Source: JAKAXG01 sp035702985 (lineage in GTDB: Bacteria > Actinomycetota > Acidimicrobiia > Acidimicrobiales > Palsa-688). Taken from it: a stretch of DNA of 18,839 nucleotides. The notes under the pieces are model-generated. The model did no database searches and was not told the origin of the DNA. It saw only the letters and a program-made list of their open reading frames with translations. The first letter of the stretch is position 1; every line of letters begins with the position of its first letter. Position numbers and translations under genes: made by a program. Of this stretch, positions 1 to 6,792 are shown one piece after another. The stretch spans positions 1 through 18,839 of the forward strand of contig DASSZD010000082.1 in assembly GCA_035702985.1 (NCBI GenBank). The letters run 5' to 3'.

Positions 1-53
1 TGGTTGCTGATGATGGTCGGCGTGTAGGAGATGGCCGACAGGTTCATGCTCAT
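1..53 (-). CDS. flgL: N-terminus of probable flagellar hook-filament junction protein FlgL (partial)
   Basis: Only the first 17 codons are inside the window, reading MSMNLSAISYTPTIISN. The ATG at 53 is preceded by GAGAGGAA at a normal ribosome-binding distance; a second in-frame ATG lies at 47. The gene begins 31 bases after the flgK stop on the same strand, and flgL is the usual gene directly after flgK. FlgL would polymerise as the second junction layer between hook and filament after export by the flagellar type III system. The visible residues are too few to prove the family, so the call rests mainly on gene order. Another secreted rod/hook/filament protein is the main alternative. Confidence 0.6.
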   Translation of the reverse strand, partial: MSMNLSAISYTPTIISN

Positions 54-84
54 CCGCGGGTTCCTCTCACGTCTGTCATGGCGC

Positions 85-1437
85 TCACACCGCCGCCATC
101 AGGGCCTGCATGGCCGAGTCCACGGTCGAGATGACCTTGGCGGAAGCCTGGTAGGCCTGCTGGAAGTTCATGAGGCTGACCAGCTGCTGGTTGGGATCCA
201 CGCCGGTGACGGCCTGCAGGTTCTGTTGGGCGGCGTTGGCTATACCGGTCTGGGCCTGCACCTGGTTGTTGACCGAGCTGACCTGGTCGCCGACCTGCTG
301 GACCAGGTTGCGGTAGGCGGCGTCCGGGCCGGTGGCGGAGTCCCACATGTTGGCGATGGCCTGGGCGTTGGACCCATCGTTGACCGGGGCCGTGGAGGTG
401 CTGGACGCGGCGGCGATCAGCGACGGGTCGGAGACGATGGACTGGTTGACGGTCCAGTTGCCCGTGGCGTCGGTCTGGAACAGCGGGTAGGCGCTGCCGC
501 TGGCCCCGGTGGTGGTCACCCCGTTGCCGAGAGCGGTGTTGACCGAGTTGGCCAGCGCACCCTCCACGGTGGCGAGCTGGGCGCGGTACCCGCTGCTGCC
601 TCCGATGTAGGAGTTCATGCCGGCCAGGAGCCCGGCCGCGGTCCCGGCGCTGGCCGGCAGGGTGACACCGCTGGTCTTGGTGACCAGGCTCTCGGGAGTG
701 CCCAGCACCTGCTTGAGCTGGTCGTACCAGCCGCCGGCGACCAGGGTCACCCCGCCGACCTTCACCTGGAAGGTGCCGTCGGCCTGGGTCGATCCGGTGG
801 CCCCGATGTCGGTGGCCAGCTTGCTCATCAGCTGGTTCCTCTGGTCGATGAGCGAGTTGGGTGATCCGCCGCCTTTCTGGGCGGCGTAGATCTGGGAGTT
901 GATGGTCGCCACCTGGCCGAGGAGCTGGTTGGCCTCGGTGACCAGGTTGCCGAGCTGGGTGCTGGCGTTGTCCGAGGTGGTCTGCAGCTGCTGGTTGGCC
1001 TGGTTGAAGTCGGTGACCAGGTTCTGGGCCAGGTCGACCACCTGCTGGCGGGCGGCCGGGTCGGTGGGGTTCTTGGCGATGTTGTCCCACGCCTGCCAGA
1101 AGCTGGACAGGTCGGCGGACACCCCGCTGGACGACGGTTCCTGGAACGCCAGCTGGGCCTGCTGCAGCATCTGCTGCAGGGCCGAGCTCTGGGCCACCGC
1201 CCCCTGGCTCTGCTGCACGCTGTTCACCAGCAGGGTGTCGTTGGCCTGCGACACGGAGGTGACCCTGACCCCGTCGCCCACCCCGAGGACGTCGCCTCCG
1301 GGGTTGGTGGTCAGGTTCGCCGTCTCGGCGACGTAACCGGGGGAGTTGGCGTTGGACAGGTTCTGGGCGATGGTGTCCATGGCCGTCTGGGCGGCGTCCA
1401 CCCCCGAGGCGGCGATGTTGAGACCGATGTTGGGCAT
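85..1437 (-). CDS. flgK: Flagellar hook-associated protein 1, FlgK
   Basis: This 450-residue protein forms the first junction layer between hook and filament. The N-terminal helix carries the axial-protein signature: MPNIGLNIAASGVDAAQTAM, then TIAQNLSNANSPGY at about residues 22-35. The C-terminus (about 414-450) has the matching FlgK helix VDPNQQLVSLMNFQQAYQAS followed by KVISTVDSAMQALM. Residues 105-200 are coiled-coil-like and Gln/Asn-rich. It has no cysteine and only about five arginines. At 450 residues it is somewhat shorter than the enterobacterial protein (about 547), which suggests a reduced central exposed domain. It starts at an ATG six bases after the flgN stop, with no clear Shine-Dalgarno sequence, so translation is probably coupled to flgN, whose product is expected to chaperone it. 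Confidence 0.95.
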   Translation of the reverse strand: MPNIGLNIAASGVDAAQTAMDTIAQNLSNANSPGYVAETANLTTNPGGDVLGVGDGVRVTSVSQANDTLLVNSVQQSQGAVAQSSALQQMLQQAQLAFQEPSSSGVSADLSSFWQAWDNIAKNPTDPAARQQVVDLAQNLVTDFNQANQQLQTTSDNASTQLGNLVTEANQLLGQVATINSQIYAAQKGGGSPNSLIDQRNQLMSKLATDIGATGSTQADGTFQVKVGGVTLVAGGWYDQLKQVLGTPESLVTKTSGVTLPASAGTAAGLLAGMNSYIGGSSGYRAQLATVEGALANSVNTALGNGVTTTGASGSAYPLFQTDATGNWTVNQSIVSDPSLIAAASSTSTAPVNDGSNAQAIANMWDSATGPDAAYRNLVQQVGDQVSSVNNQVQAQTGIANAAQQNLQAVTGVDPNQQLVSLMNFQQAYQASAKVISTVDSAMQALMAAV

Positions 1438-1443
1438 GGTCGG

Positions 1444-1965
1444 CTACGCCCGGGCGTCGAAGCTTCCGCCGGTCAGCGTGGCGGAGCGGGCGGTGGTTCC
1501 GTTGGCGTCGTAGGTGGGGACGGTGCCGAGCAGGGCCAGGGCGTCGTTGGTGGCGGCCAGACCCTGGGCCAGCAGCTCCCGGTTCTGCCGGGAGCAGCGC
1601 CGCACCTGGTCGAGGGCGTCACGCAGGCTGCGCTGGCGCTGCAGCAGCACCTGGCAGGTCAGCTCGTCCTCGACGTGGTCGGCCAGAGCGGAGATGTTGG
1701 ACCGGGGAGGCAGGCCGTGGGCGGCGTGCACGGCGGCGGCCAGCTGCTCCCGTCTCTGGCCGATGCCGGTCAGACGGGTGACGGCGGCTTCCACCTCGGC
1801 GGTGCAGGCGGCCAGCCACCTGTGCTCGCCGGCAACGAGGACCAGGTGCTGCTCCCGCAGTTTGAACAGCAGGTGCTCGAGGGCGCCCTGCTCCTCCGCC
1901 AGGCACTCGATGAGAGGCCGGCAGTCGCGGTCCCCGAGGGGGAGGTCGCGGGCGGATTCGGTCAT
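1444..1965 (-). CDS. flgN: FlgN-like flagellar export chaperone
   Basis: A 173-residue, mostly helical cytoplasmic protein with leucine/glutamate heptads, for example LIECLAEEQGALEHLLFKLR at about residues 18-37 and a second long helical stretch around residues 100-145. FlgN proteins bind the C-terminal helices of FlgK and FlgL and deliver them to the export gate. Size, helicity and the position immediately upstream of flgK fit that role; the family is poorly conserved, so position carries much of the weight. The ATG at 1965 is preceded by GGGGAA about six bases upstream, a usable ribosome-binding site. The C-terminal 25 residues are Thr/Gly/Ala-rich and probably disordered. It follows fliL by 28 bases in the same operon. 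Confidence 0.8.
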   Translation of the reverse strand: MTESARDLPLGDRDCRPLIECLAEEQGALEHLLFKLREQHLVLVAGEHRWLAACTAEVEAAVTRLTGIGQRREQLAAAVHAAHGLPPRSNISALADHVEDELTCQVLLQRQRSLRDALDQVRRCSRQNRELLAQGLAATNDALALLGTVPTYDANGTTARSATLTGGSFDARA

Positions 1966-1993
1966 GACTGTTCCCCGTTCATCGATGAACCCC

Positions 1994-2485
1994 TCATTGC
2001 AGTACGAACCCGGTGAAGTAGATGGCGGTCACCTGCTGGGCCGCCCCGTCGACGGTTCCGGCGATCTTCTGGCAGTCCTGCAGGATCTCCTGCTTCACGT
2101 GCTCCCTCGCAGCGGCGGGCAGCAGGCCCTGGTAGGTCTGGGTCGACAGCACCCCGATGGCGGCGTCGTCGAAGCGGGGCAGGTCCGAGCTCATGGTCGA
2201 CGGGGCGGCCACGCTGGACAGCTGCAGCGATATGGACGCCTGCACCAGATGTCCGTCGGACATGTTCACGGTCAGCTGGTCCAGCGGCAGGATCTTGCCC
2301 ATCGGGACCTTCTGGCCGGGCTTGTAGTGGGGGGCCAGCAGGATTGCCTTGGCCTCGTACCCGCCGATCAGCAGCACCAGCACCGCGATGATGATGAACA
2401 GCTTCTTCTTGGACTTCTTGGGCGGATCCTGGGGATCCTCGTCGGCCTTGGGCTGGGATTTGAGGGCGGCAGCGGTCGTGCTCAT
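1994..2485 (-). CDS. fliL: Flagellar basal-body-associated protein FliL
   Basis: The 163-residue protein has the FliL plan. It has a basic cytoplasmic N-terminus with a Lys cluster (KKSKKK at about residues 23-28), one transmembrane helix at about 29-46 (LFIIIAVLVLLIGGYEA), and a periplasmic domain beginning with LAPHYKPGQKVPMGKILPLD. That domain contains the conserved run 'LTVNMSDGHLVQASISLQL' and ends hydrophobically. FliL forms a ring around the stator units and supports torque or stator stability. The start chosen is the ATG at 2485, which overlaps the motB stop as ATGA. A longer frame open to 3250 is only the shadow of motB. There is no independent Shine-Dalgarno sequence, so translation is probably coupled to motB. 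Confidence 0.92.
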   Translation of the reverse strand: MSTTAAALKSQPKADEDPQDPPKKSKKKLFIIIAVLVLLIGGYEAKAILLAPHYKPGQKVPMGKILPLDQLTVNMSDGHLVQASISLQLSSVAAPSTMSSDLPRFDDAAIGVLSTQTYQGLLPAAAREHVKQEILQDCQKIAGTVDGAAQQVTAIYFTGFVLQ

Positions 2486-3309
2486 GGTTGGCTCTGTTGG
2501 GATGAGAGGATGACGATGTCGATCCGGCGGTTGTTGGCCATGTTCTGGGGGGTGGTGTTGGGCGCCACCGGGTGGGTGTCGCCGTATCCGGTGGCGGACA
2601 GCCGGTTGGGATCGATGCGGTCGGTGTTCTCCAGGCGGAGCACCACGTTGACCGCCCGGACGGCCGACAGCTCCTCGTTGGAGCTGTACAGGCCGCCGGT
2701 CACCGGCTGGTTGTCGGTGTAGCCCTCGACGTTGACGTTGTAGCTGTCGGTCCGCAGCACCGTGGAGACGGTGTCGACCACCTGGTTGCCGAGGGGTCCC
2801 AGGTCGGCGGACCCGGTGGCGAAGAAGACCTTGTCGGCGAGTATCTGCACCACCACCCCCCGGGTGGTGTTCTGCAGGCTCACGTAGCCCTTGAGCCCGG
2901 CCTTCTGCAGGGCGTCCTCGAGCTGCTTCTCGACCTGGGTCAGCTGCGACGCCGGGATGGTCGAGGCGGTGGTGGTCGGCCCGGCGGCGGAGGTCTGGTG
3001 GGCGGGCGGCGAGGTGGGGGTGATCGGGCTCTTGTAGGGAGGGGTCATCTGCTGGCCGGCGCTCTTGGTGAGACTGGTCTCCTGCAGCAGCCCGCTGTGG
3101 TTGGGGAGGATGCCCGGCTTCGGGTCGAAGCTCTCCTTCAGGCCCAGGGCCAGGGCCAGGAACTTCTTCTGGTTGATGGTCGAGATGGCGAACAGCACGA
3201 TGAACAGCGCCAGCAGGAGGGTGATCATGTCCGCGTAGGTGAGCAGCCACCGCTCCTCATTGGCGTGGGCCTCCTCGTGTCCGCCGTGCCGGCGCGATCG
3301 CCGGCTCAT
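2482..3309 (-). CDS. motB: Flagellar stator protein MotB
   Basis: A 275-residue stator subunit. After a basic, His-rich N-terminus comes one transmembrane helix containing ERWLLTYADMITLLLALFI. Asp27 in 'YADM' is the conserved ion-binding residue of the stator channel. A Pro/Thr/Ser-rich linker (about residues 85-120) leads to an OmpA-like peptidoglycan-binding domain (about 150-268) with FFATGSADL, VNVEGYTDNQPV, NEELSAVRAVNVV and a closing NRRIDIVI. It therefore anchors MotA to the cell wall. The ATG at 3309 overlaps the motA stop (ATGA) and has GGAGG nine bases upstream. Nothing in the sequence firmly decides between proton and sodium coupling. Confidence 0.97.
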   Translation of the reverse strand: MSRRSRRHGGHEEAHANEERWLLTYADMITLLLALFIVLFAISTINQKKFLALALGLKESFDPKPGILPNHSGLLQETSLTKSAGQQMTPPYKSPITPTSPPAHQTSAAGPTTTASTIPASQLTQVEKQLEDALQKAGLKGYVSLQNTTRGVVVQILADKVFFATGSADLGPLGNQVVDTVSTVLRTDSYNVNVEGYTDNQPVTGGLYSSNEELSAVRAVNVVLRLENTDRIDPNRLSATGYGDTHPVAPNTTPQNMANNRRIDIVILSSQQSQP

Positions 3310-4091
3310 GCCGCATTCGCCTCCACCTTGGCGCTGGGAGGCAGATGCGACTCCATCCGGGCCCGGATCATGCGGGGGCTGCTGCCGGCCTGGACGGCCA
3401 GCATCCCGTCCACGATCATGCGCTTGCGCTGCACCTCCAGCTGGGATGCCCGCTTGATCTTGTTGGAGATGGGCAGCCAGAACACGTTGGCGGCCAGCAC
3501 CCCCCAGAGCGTGGCGGTGAACGCCGAACCGATGGCCGCCCCGATGGTCGACGGGTCGTTGAGGTTCTGCAGCACGTGGATCAGGCCCACCACGGTGCCG
3601 ATGATGCCCAGGGTGGGGGAGAAGCCGCCCAGGTCGGAGAAGAACTTGGCCCCCACCTTGTTGTGCTCCTCCAGCGAGGCGATCTCACCCTCGAGGATGT
3701 CCTGCATCTCCTCCGGGTCGGTTCCGTCCACCGCCAGTTGCACGCACTGCTTGAGGAACGGGTCGGTGACGTCCTGGGCGGCCGACTCCAGGGCCAGCAG
3801 GCCGTCCTTGCGGGCGACCGAGGCGAAGTTGAAGATGTGCTCGATGTCCTCCTCGGCGCTCGGGTCGGGGACCCCGAAGGACGATTTGAGGACGCTCTTG
3901 ATGTCCTTGATGTCGCGCTTCATGAACCCGCCCAGGCCCACCGCGATGGTGCCGCCGAACACCAGCAGCAGCGGGGCCGGCTTGAACAGGACGGCCGGGC
4001 TGGAGCCGTCCATGATCATGGCGACCATGATCGCGGCGAGGGCCCCCGCCACGGCGATGGGGGTGAGCCGGTCGAGCGGCGTGACCTTCAC
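3306..4091 (-). CDS. motA: Flagellar stator protein MotA
   Basis: A 261-residue inner-membrane protein with four expected transmembrane helices: about residues 9-27, 38-55, 156-175 and 185-206. Family hallmarks are visible. They include the cytoplasmic ARKDGLLALES with Arg94 and Glu102, spaced like the FliG-contacting charges Arg90/Glu98 of E. coli MotA. GGFSPTLGIIGTVVGLIHVL carries the conserved channel proline (Pro159), and SAFTATLWGVLAANVFWLPI forms the last helix. With MotB it makes the ion-driven stator. The start is a GTG at 4091, overlapping the flbD stop as GTGA and preceded by a strong GGAGGAG six bases upstream. Confidence 0.97.
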   Translation of the reverse strand: MKVTPLDRLTPIAVAGALAAIMVAMIMDGSSPAVLFKPAPLLLVFGGTIAVGLGGFMKRDIKDIKSVLKSSFGVPDPSAEEDIEHIFNFASVARKDGLLALESAAQDVTDPFLKQCVQLAVDGTDPEEMQDILEGEIASLEEHNKVGAKFFSDLGGFSPTLGIIGTVVGLIHVLQNLNDPSTIGAAIGSAFTATLWGVLAANVFWLPISNKIKRASQLEVQRKRMIVDGMLAVQAGSSPRMIRARMESHLPPSAKVEANAA

Positions 4092-4360
4092 GGTCGCTCC
4101 TCCAGTGGGTGGTGGTCGCCGCCCGGGAGGAGCCGGAGGCGCTGGCCGTCGGGCGGCAGCTCCATCTGGTGGGCCAGCAGCAGGGCCCGGGCCTTGACCT
4201 CGATGCTCTTCTCGATGATGTCCTCGAGCGACTCCTGGACCAGGTAGCGGGCACCGTTGGTGAGCGTGATGACGGTATCGGGGGTCTCCTCGACCTTCTC
4301 GATCAGGTCGATGTTCAAAGCGATGCGCTTCCCGCTCCCGAAGTGACTGAGCGCGATCAT
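4088..4360 (-). CDS. flbD: Flagellar FlbD family protein
   Basis: A 90-residue protein with the compact FlbD domain over residues 1-63: MIALSHFGSGKRIALNIDLI, then KVEETPDTVITLTNGARYLV and a helix ending near residue 63. The last 25 residues are a charged, His/Pro-rich tail. FlbD proteins are small cytosolic proteins found beside motA or flgE in many Gram-positive flagellar loci; their molecular role is not settled. This is the first gene of the stator/junction operon. The ATG at 4360 was chosen over an upstream in-frame ATG at 4480 because a perfect AGGAGG sits seven bases before it and the likely promoter (4408-4436) lies between the two. The gene overlaps motA by four bases. Confidence 0.9.
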   Translation of the reverse strand: MIALSHFGSGKRIALNIDLIEKVEETPDTVITLTNGARYLVQESLEDIIEKSIEVKARALLLAHQMELPPDGQRLRLLPGGDHHPLEERP

Positions 4361-4367
4361 CCGGTGT

Positions 4368-4373
4368 CCTCCT
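4368..4373 (-). promoter_or_regulatory. Ribosome-binding site of flbD (fixes the start)
   Basis: On the minus strand this reads AGGAGG, seven bases before the ATG at 4360. It is one of the strongest Shine-Dalgarno matches in the window and the reason for rejecting the longer frame starting at 4480. Confidence 0.85.
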
Positions 4374-4401
4374 GAGGCCGTTTCACGTGTAAACCGCCGC
4401 G

Positions 4402-4416
4402 AACCGATTGTCGGTT
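4402..4416. repeat. Perfect 6-3-6 inverted repeat over the flbD promoter -10 block
   Basis: AACCGA-TTG-TCGGTT is a perfect inverted repeat with a 3-base centre. One arm contains the ACCGACAA block of the probable flbD promoter. A second partial dyad, GGTT-GCGT-AACC, overlaps it at 4413-4424, and a CACGTG palindrome lies nearby at 4384-4389. It could be an operator through which a regulator blocks or modulates the operon, or a by-product of the promoter sequence. The dyad is seen directly; the function is inferred. Confidence 0.4.
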
Positions 4417-4436
4417 GCGTAACCGGCAGGCTTGAG
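4408..4436 (-). promoter_or_regulatory. Probable sigma-28/WhiG-type promoter of the flbD-motA-motB-fliL-flgN-flgK-flgL operon
   Basis: On the minus strand: CTCAAG (4436-4431), 15 bases, then ACCGACAA (4415-4408). The layout is identical to that upstream of flhA, fliC and the methyltransferase-GT2 gene, and it resembles the sigma-28/WhiG class (TAAA, about 15 bases, GCCGATAA). Transcription would start near 4400, giving a leader of about 40 bases before the flbD start at 4360. Confidence 0.65.
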
Positions 4437-4492
4437 GCGGTGCGTAGCGACGAAAGCACCGAACGTTGGGGCAGGTACATGGCCGGCGCCGT

Positions 4493-4771
4493 TCAGTCGG
4501 TCTTCTCGTCGGGGGCGACGGCCGCCGGGGCTCTGCGCTCCTGGCGGCCGCCCTGGAGGACCCTGGTCATGTGGGCCCGGCGGGACTGCTCCGAGTAGGT
4601 GGTCATCACCCAGCTGAGCATGGACCCGAGGATCCAGCAGCCGAGCAGGGCCAGCAGGAAGCGCTCGGCGGCGGCCGACCCGTTGATCTGGCCGGACAGC
4701 AGCCCGGGCACCATGGGCAGGCAGACGGCGGTGGCGGCGGCCAGGACCAGCTCCGGGTGGCGGACCTTCAC
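4493..4771 (-). CDS. Small two-helix membrane protein of unknown function
   Basis: A 92-residue protein I do not recognise. Starting from GTG at 4771 it reads VKVRHPELVL, then a hydrophobic helix (about residues 8-26, ending PGLLSG). A short loop follows, then a second helix (about 37-58, FLLALLGCWILGSMLSWVMT). The tail is cytoplasmic-looking, basic then acidic, ending in DEKTD. The GTG overlaps the stop of the FlhF-like gene as GTGA, with AGGA about nine bases upstream, so the two genes are translationally coupled. A longer frame reaching 5083 is only a shadow of that upstream gene. It is the last gene of the flhA operon and occupies the place where flhG usually follows flhF. A role in export-gate assembly or membrane placement is inference from position alone. 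Confidence 0.75.
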   Translation of the reverse strand: MKVRHPELVLAAATAVCLPMVPGLLSGQINGSAAAERFLLALLGCWILGSMLSWVMTTYSEQSRRAHMTRVLQGGRQERRAPAAVAPDEKTD

Positions 4772-6792
4772 CGGCGGGGATCCTGACCCGGGCCGGGGCC
4801 GCCGCAAGCGGCGTCTGCCGCCGCCGGGTCCGGGGCGATCCGGTCCAGCACCGTGGCCGCCCACCTGGCGGCGGTGGCGGGGTGCTGGCCCAGCCGGCTC
4901 ACCGGCACGTCCAGGTCCAGGATGCGGGCCGGGGAGACGGTGGTGTCGATGTTGTCCACCACCAGGTCGTCGAGTCCCCCCAGGGCGGCCACCCAGGCGT
5001 CCATGTCCTCGGTCTTGTGCATGGCGTCGACCACGCCCACCACGCAGGTGGGGCGCAGGGCGTGGATGATCCGGCTGGCCCACGCCGTGCTGGTGGCGCC
5101 GACCGCCGTCTCCACCGCCACCACGCCCACCCGGCCCCGCCGGAGGCCGGGAGCGATCTCCTGAGCGTCCTCCACGCTGTGGATCGCCGGCCCGGCCAGC
5201 CGGTCGGGCGTCCGCGGCGGCCGGGCGTGCACCACCCCGCCCGGGTCGGCGCCCACCTCACCGGCGATCCGGCTGGCTTCGGCGGCGGCCCGCTCGGCGG
5301 GACCGACCACCACGATCAGCGCCCCGCTGCGGTCGGGGAGGCGCGGCGCGGCCGGGACGGAGTCGAAGAACTCCAGGATGGCCATCTCGAGGTCCCCCCG
5401 GTCGGCGGCCGCCTCCACCGCGGTCACGCTCTCGGAGTCGAAGCCGACCCGGTGGAGGGCCAGGCGGCGCTCGGTGTCCGCCGCGTTCCGGGTCGGGACC
5501 GATCCCTTGGTCTCCTCGGCGGGGGCCGGGACCGCCTCCACCGGGTGGGTGGCCGGCGCCGTCCAGGGGGTCTCCTCCCCGGGCTCCGACCGGCCGCCGG
5601 CCAGGACCCAGACCGGGTCCTCGTCCGCGCCGTCGGTACCGGCGTCCCCGGGCGATTCCGCGGAATCGCCTGCCGGCGGGGCGGCGGGGGGAATCCGCTC
5701 CTCGAGGTCGGCCCGGGCGGCGCTGGGGTGGGGGGGCGCCTCCGCCGTCAGGCCGGCCCCGTCGGGCGCCGGTGCCACCTCGGGATGCGGTGCGGCGGGC
5801 GCTTCGGGAGCCGGAGCGGCCAGGTGGGTGGCCGCCGGCGGCGGGGGGGGAGGCGGGGCCAGGAGGTCGGCCCTGGCCACCGAGGGCCACACCATGGGCA
5901 CGGCCGCCGGGCCGTCCACCATGTCGGCCACCCGGCGCAGGACCGATTCGAACGACGGTTCCTCCGCGATGGCCGGCGCGGGGGTCATGCCCGGGGCCGG
6001 GGCCGCTTCGACCGGGGCGGGAGCGCTCAGGGAGACGAAGGAGGGAACGAAGGAATCCTCGGTTGCCTCGGCCAGGGAGGCCAGGTGGTCGGCTCCTGTC
6101 AGTTCGTCGCCGGCCAGGTCGGTGCTGGCCATGTCGGCGGTGACCCGTCCGGCCGGCATGGTCCGGATCTCCGGCGCCGGCACCGGCCTGGGAGCCGGGT
6201 CGGACACGGTCCGGCCGGCCGTGGGGGCCGCGGGGGTGGGCCGCGGTCGGGACGGGCGCGGGGCGGCGAGGGCGTCGCCGACCGGCACCGGCCGGGACGT
6301 CCCGGCGGCCGGTCGCCCCTGCACCGCCGGCGCCGGCGGGGAGCTGCGCCGGGCGGTGGGCGCGGACGCGGCAGCCGCCGGCCGCGTGGGCCCGCCGGCC
6401 GGGGAGGCCGGGGCGGCGGCGGTGTAGTCGGCCAGTGAGGACTGCCGCCCGTTGGCCGGGGGTCGGTGGTCCCCGGTGGTCGGCCCGTGGACCCCGGGGG
6501 AGGGCGGCCGCCGCTTGGAGCCGGCGTAGTGCAGCCCGGCCGGGCGGCCCACCTGCCTGCGGGGGGCGGGCGGGTCCTCGGATGCGGTGAGGGCCCGCAT
6601 CTGTGCCGTGTCGGCATCCCCCGGATCTCCCTCCACGACCAGCCGGTACTGCTCGCGCTGGAAGAAGCCCATCACGCCGCCGGAGCGGAAGGTCTCGGCT
6701 TTGGCGATGGTGGGCTCGGTTCCGTAGGTGGTGCGGATCTCGTCCAGGAGGACCCGGATGTCGGAACCCTCAAACTGTTTCTGCTGCGACAC
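4768..6792 (-). CDS. FlhF-like protein with degenerate GTPase motifs and a very long Pro/Ala linker
   Basis: 674 residues in three parts. Residues 8-55 (GSDIRVLLDEIRTTYGTEPT, then GGVMGFFQREQYRLVVEGD) resemble the FlhF N-terminal domain. Residues about 70-430 are low-complexity Pro/Ala/Arg/Gly sequence, including seven prolines at 313-319. Residues about 440-655 follow the N-G fold of an SRP-type GTPase, but the nucleotide motifs are lost. The P-loop position reads VVVGPAERAAAEAS (about 494-507) with no GKT, the DTAGR position reads VETAVGAT, and the TKLD position reads DNID (613-616). FlhF normally helps to place and number flagella at the membrane. Lying directly after flhA is the classic flhF position. 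The start is a GTG at 6792 with GGGAG six bases upstream, overlapping flhA by 23 bp. Because the catalytic motifs are absent I do not assign the symbol flhF outright. Confidence 0.8.
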   Translation of the reverse strand: MSQQKQFEGSDIRVLLDEIRTTYGTEPTIAKAETFRSGGVMGFFQREQYRLVVEGDPGDADTAQMRALTASEDPPAPRRQVGRPAGLHYAGSKRRPPSPGVHGPTTGDHRPPANGRQSSLADYTAAAPASPAGGPTRPAAAASAPTARRSSPPAPAVQGRPAAGTSRPVPVGDALAAPRPSRPRPTPAAPTAGRTVSDPAPRPVPAPEIRTMPAGRVTADMASTDLAGDELTGADHLASLAEATEDSFVPSFVSLSAPAPVEAAPAPGMTPAPAIAEEPSFESVLRRVADMVDGPAAVPMVWPSVARADLLAPPPPPPPAATHLAAPAPEAPAAPHPEVAPAPDGAGLTAEAPPHPSAARADLEERIPPAAPPAGDSAESPGDAGTDGADEDPVWVLAGGRSEPGEETPWTAPATHPVEAVPAPAEETKGSVPTRNAADTERRLALHRVGFDSESVTAVEAAADRGDLEMAILEFFDSVPAAPRLPDRSGALIVVVGPAERAAAEASRIAGEVGADPGGVVHARPPRTPDRLAGPAIHSVEDAQEIAPGLRRGRVGVVAVETAVGATSTAWASRIIHALRPTCVVGVVDAMHKTEDMDAWVAALGGLDDLVVDNIDTTVSPARILDLDVPVSRLGQHPATAARWAATVLDRIAPDPAAADAACGGPGPGQDPRR

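Noticed and set aside
31..864. Long plus-strand frame opposite flgK
   Set aside because: Gly/Val/His-rich antisense shadow of flgK in GC-rich DNA; no recognisable domain and no ribosome-binding site.
1514..4247. Overlapping plus-strand frames (1514-2722, 2572-4197, 3345-4247) opposite flgN, fliL, motB and motA
   Set aside because: Low-complexity antisense shadows; the minus-strand genes have clear family signatures and coupled starts.
4882..6438. 518-residue plus-strand frame opposite the FlhF-like gene
   Set aside because: Gly/Arg/His-biased composition typical of the complement of a Pro/Ala-rich coding stretch; no domain seen.
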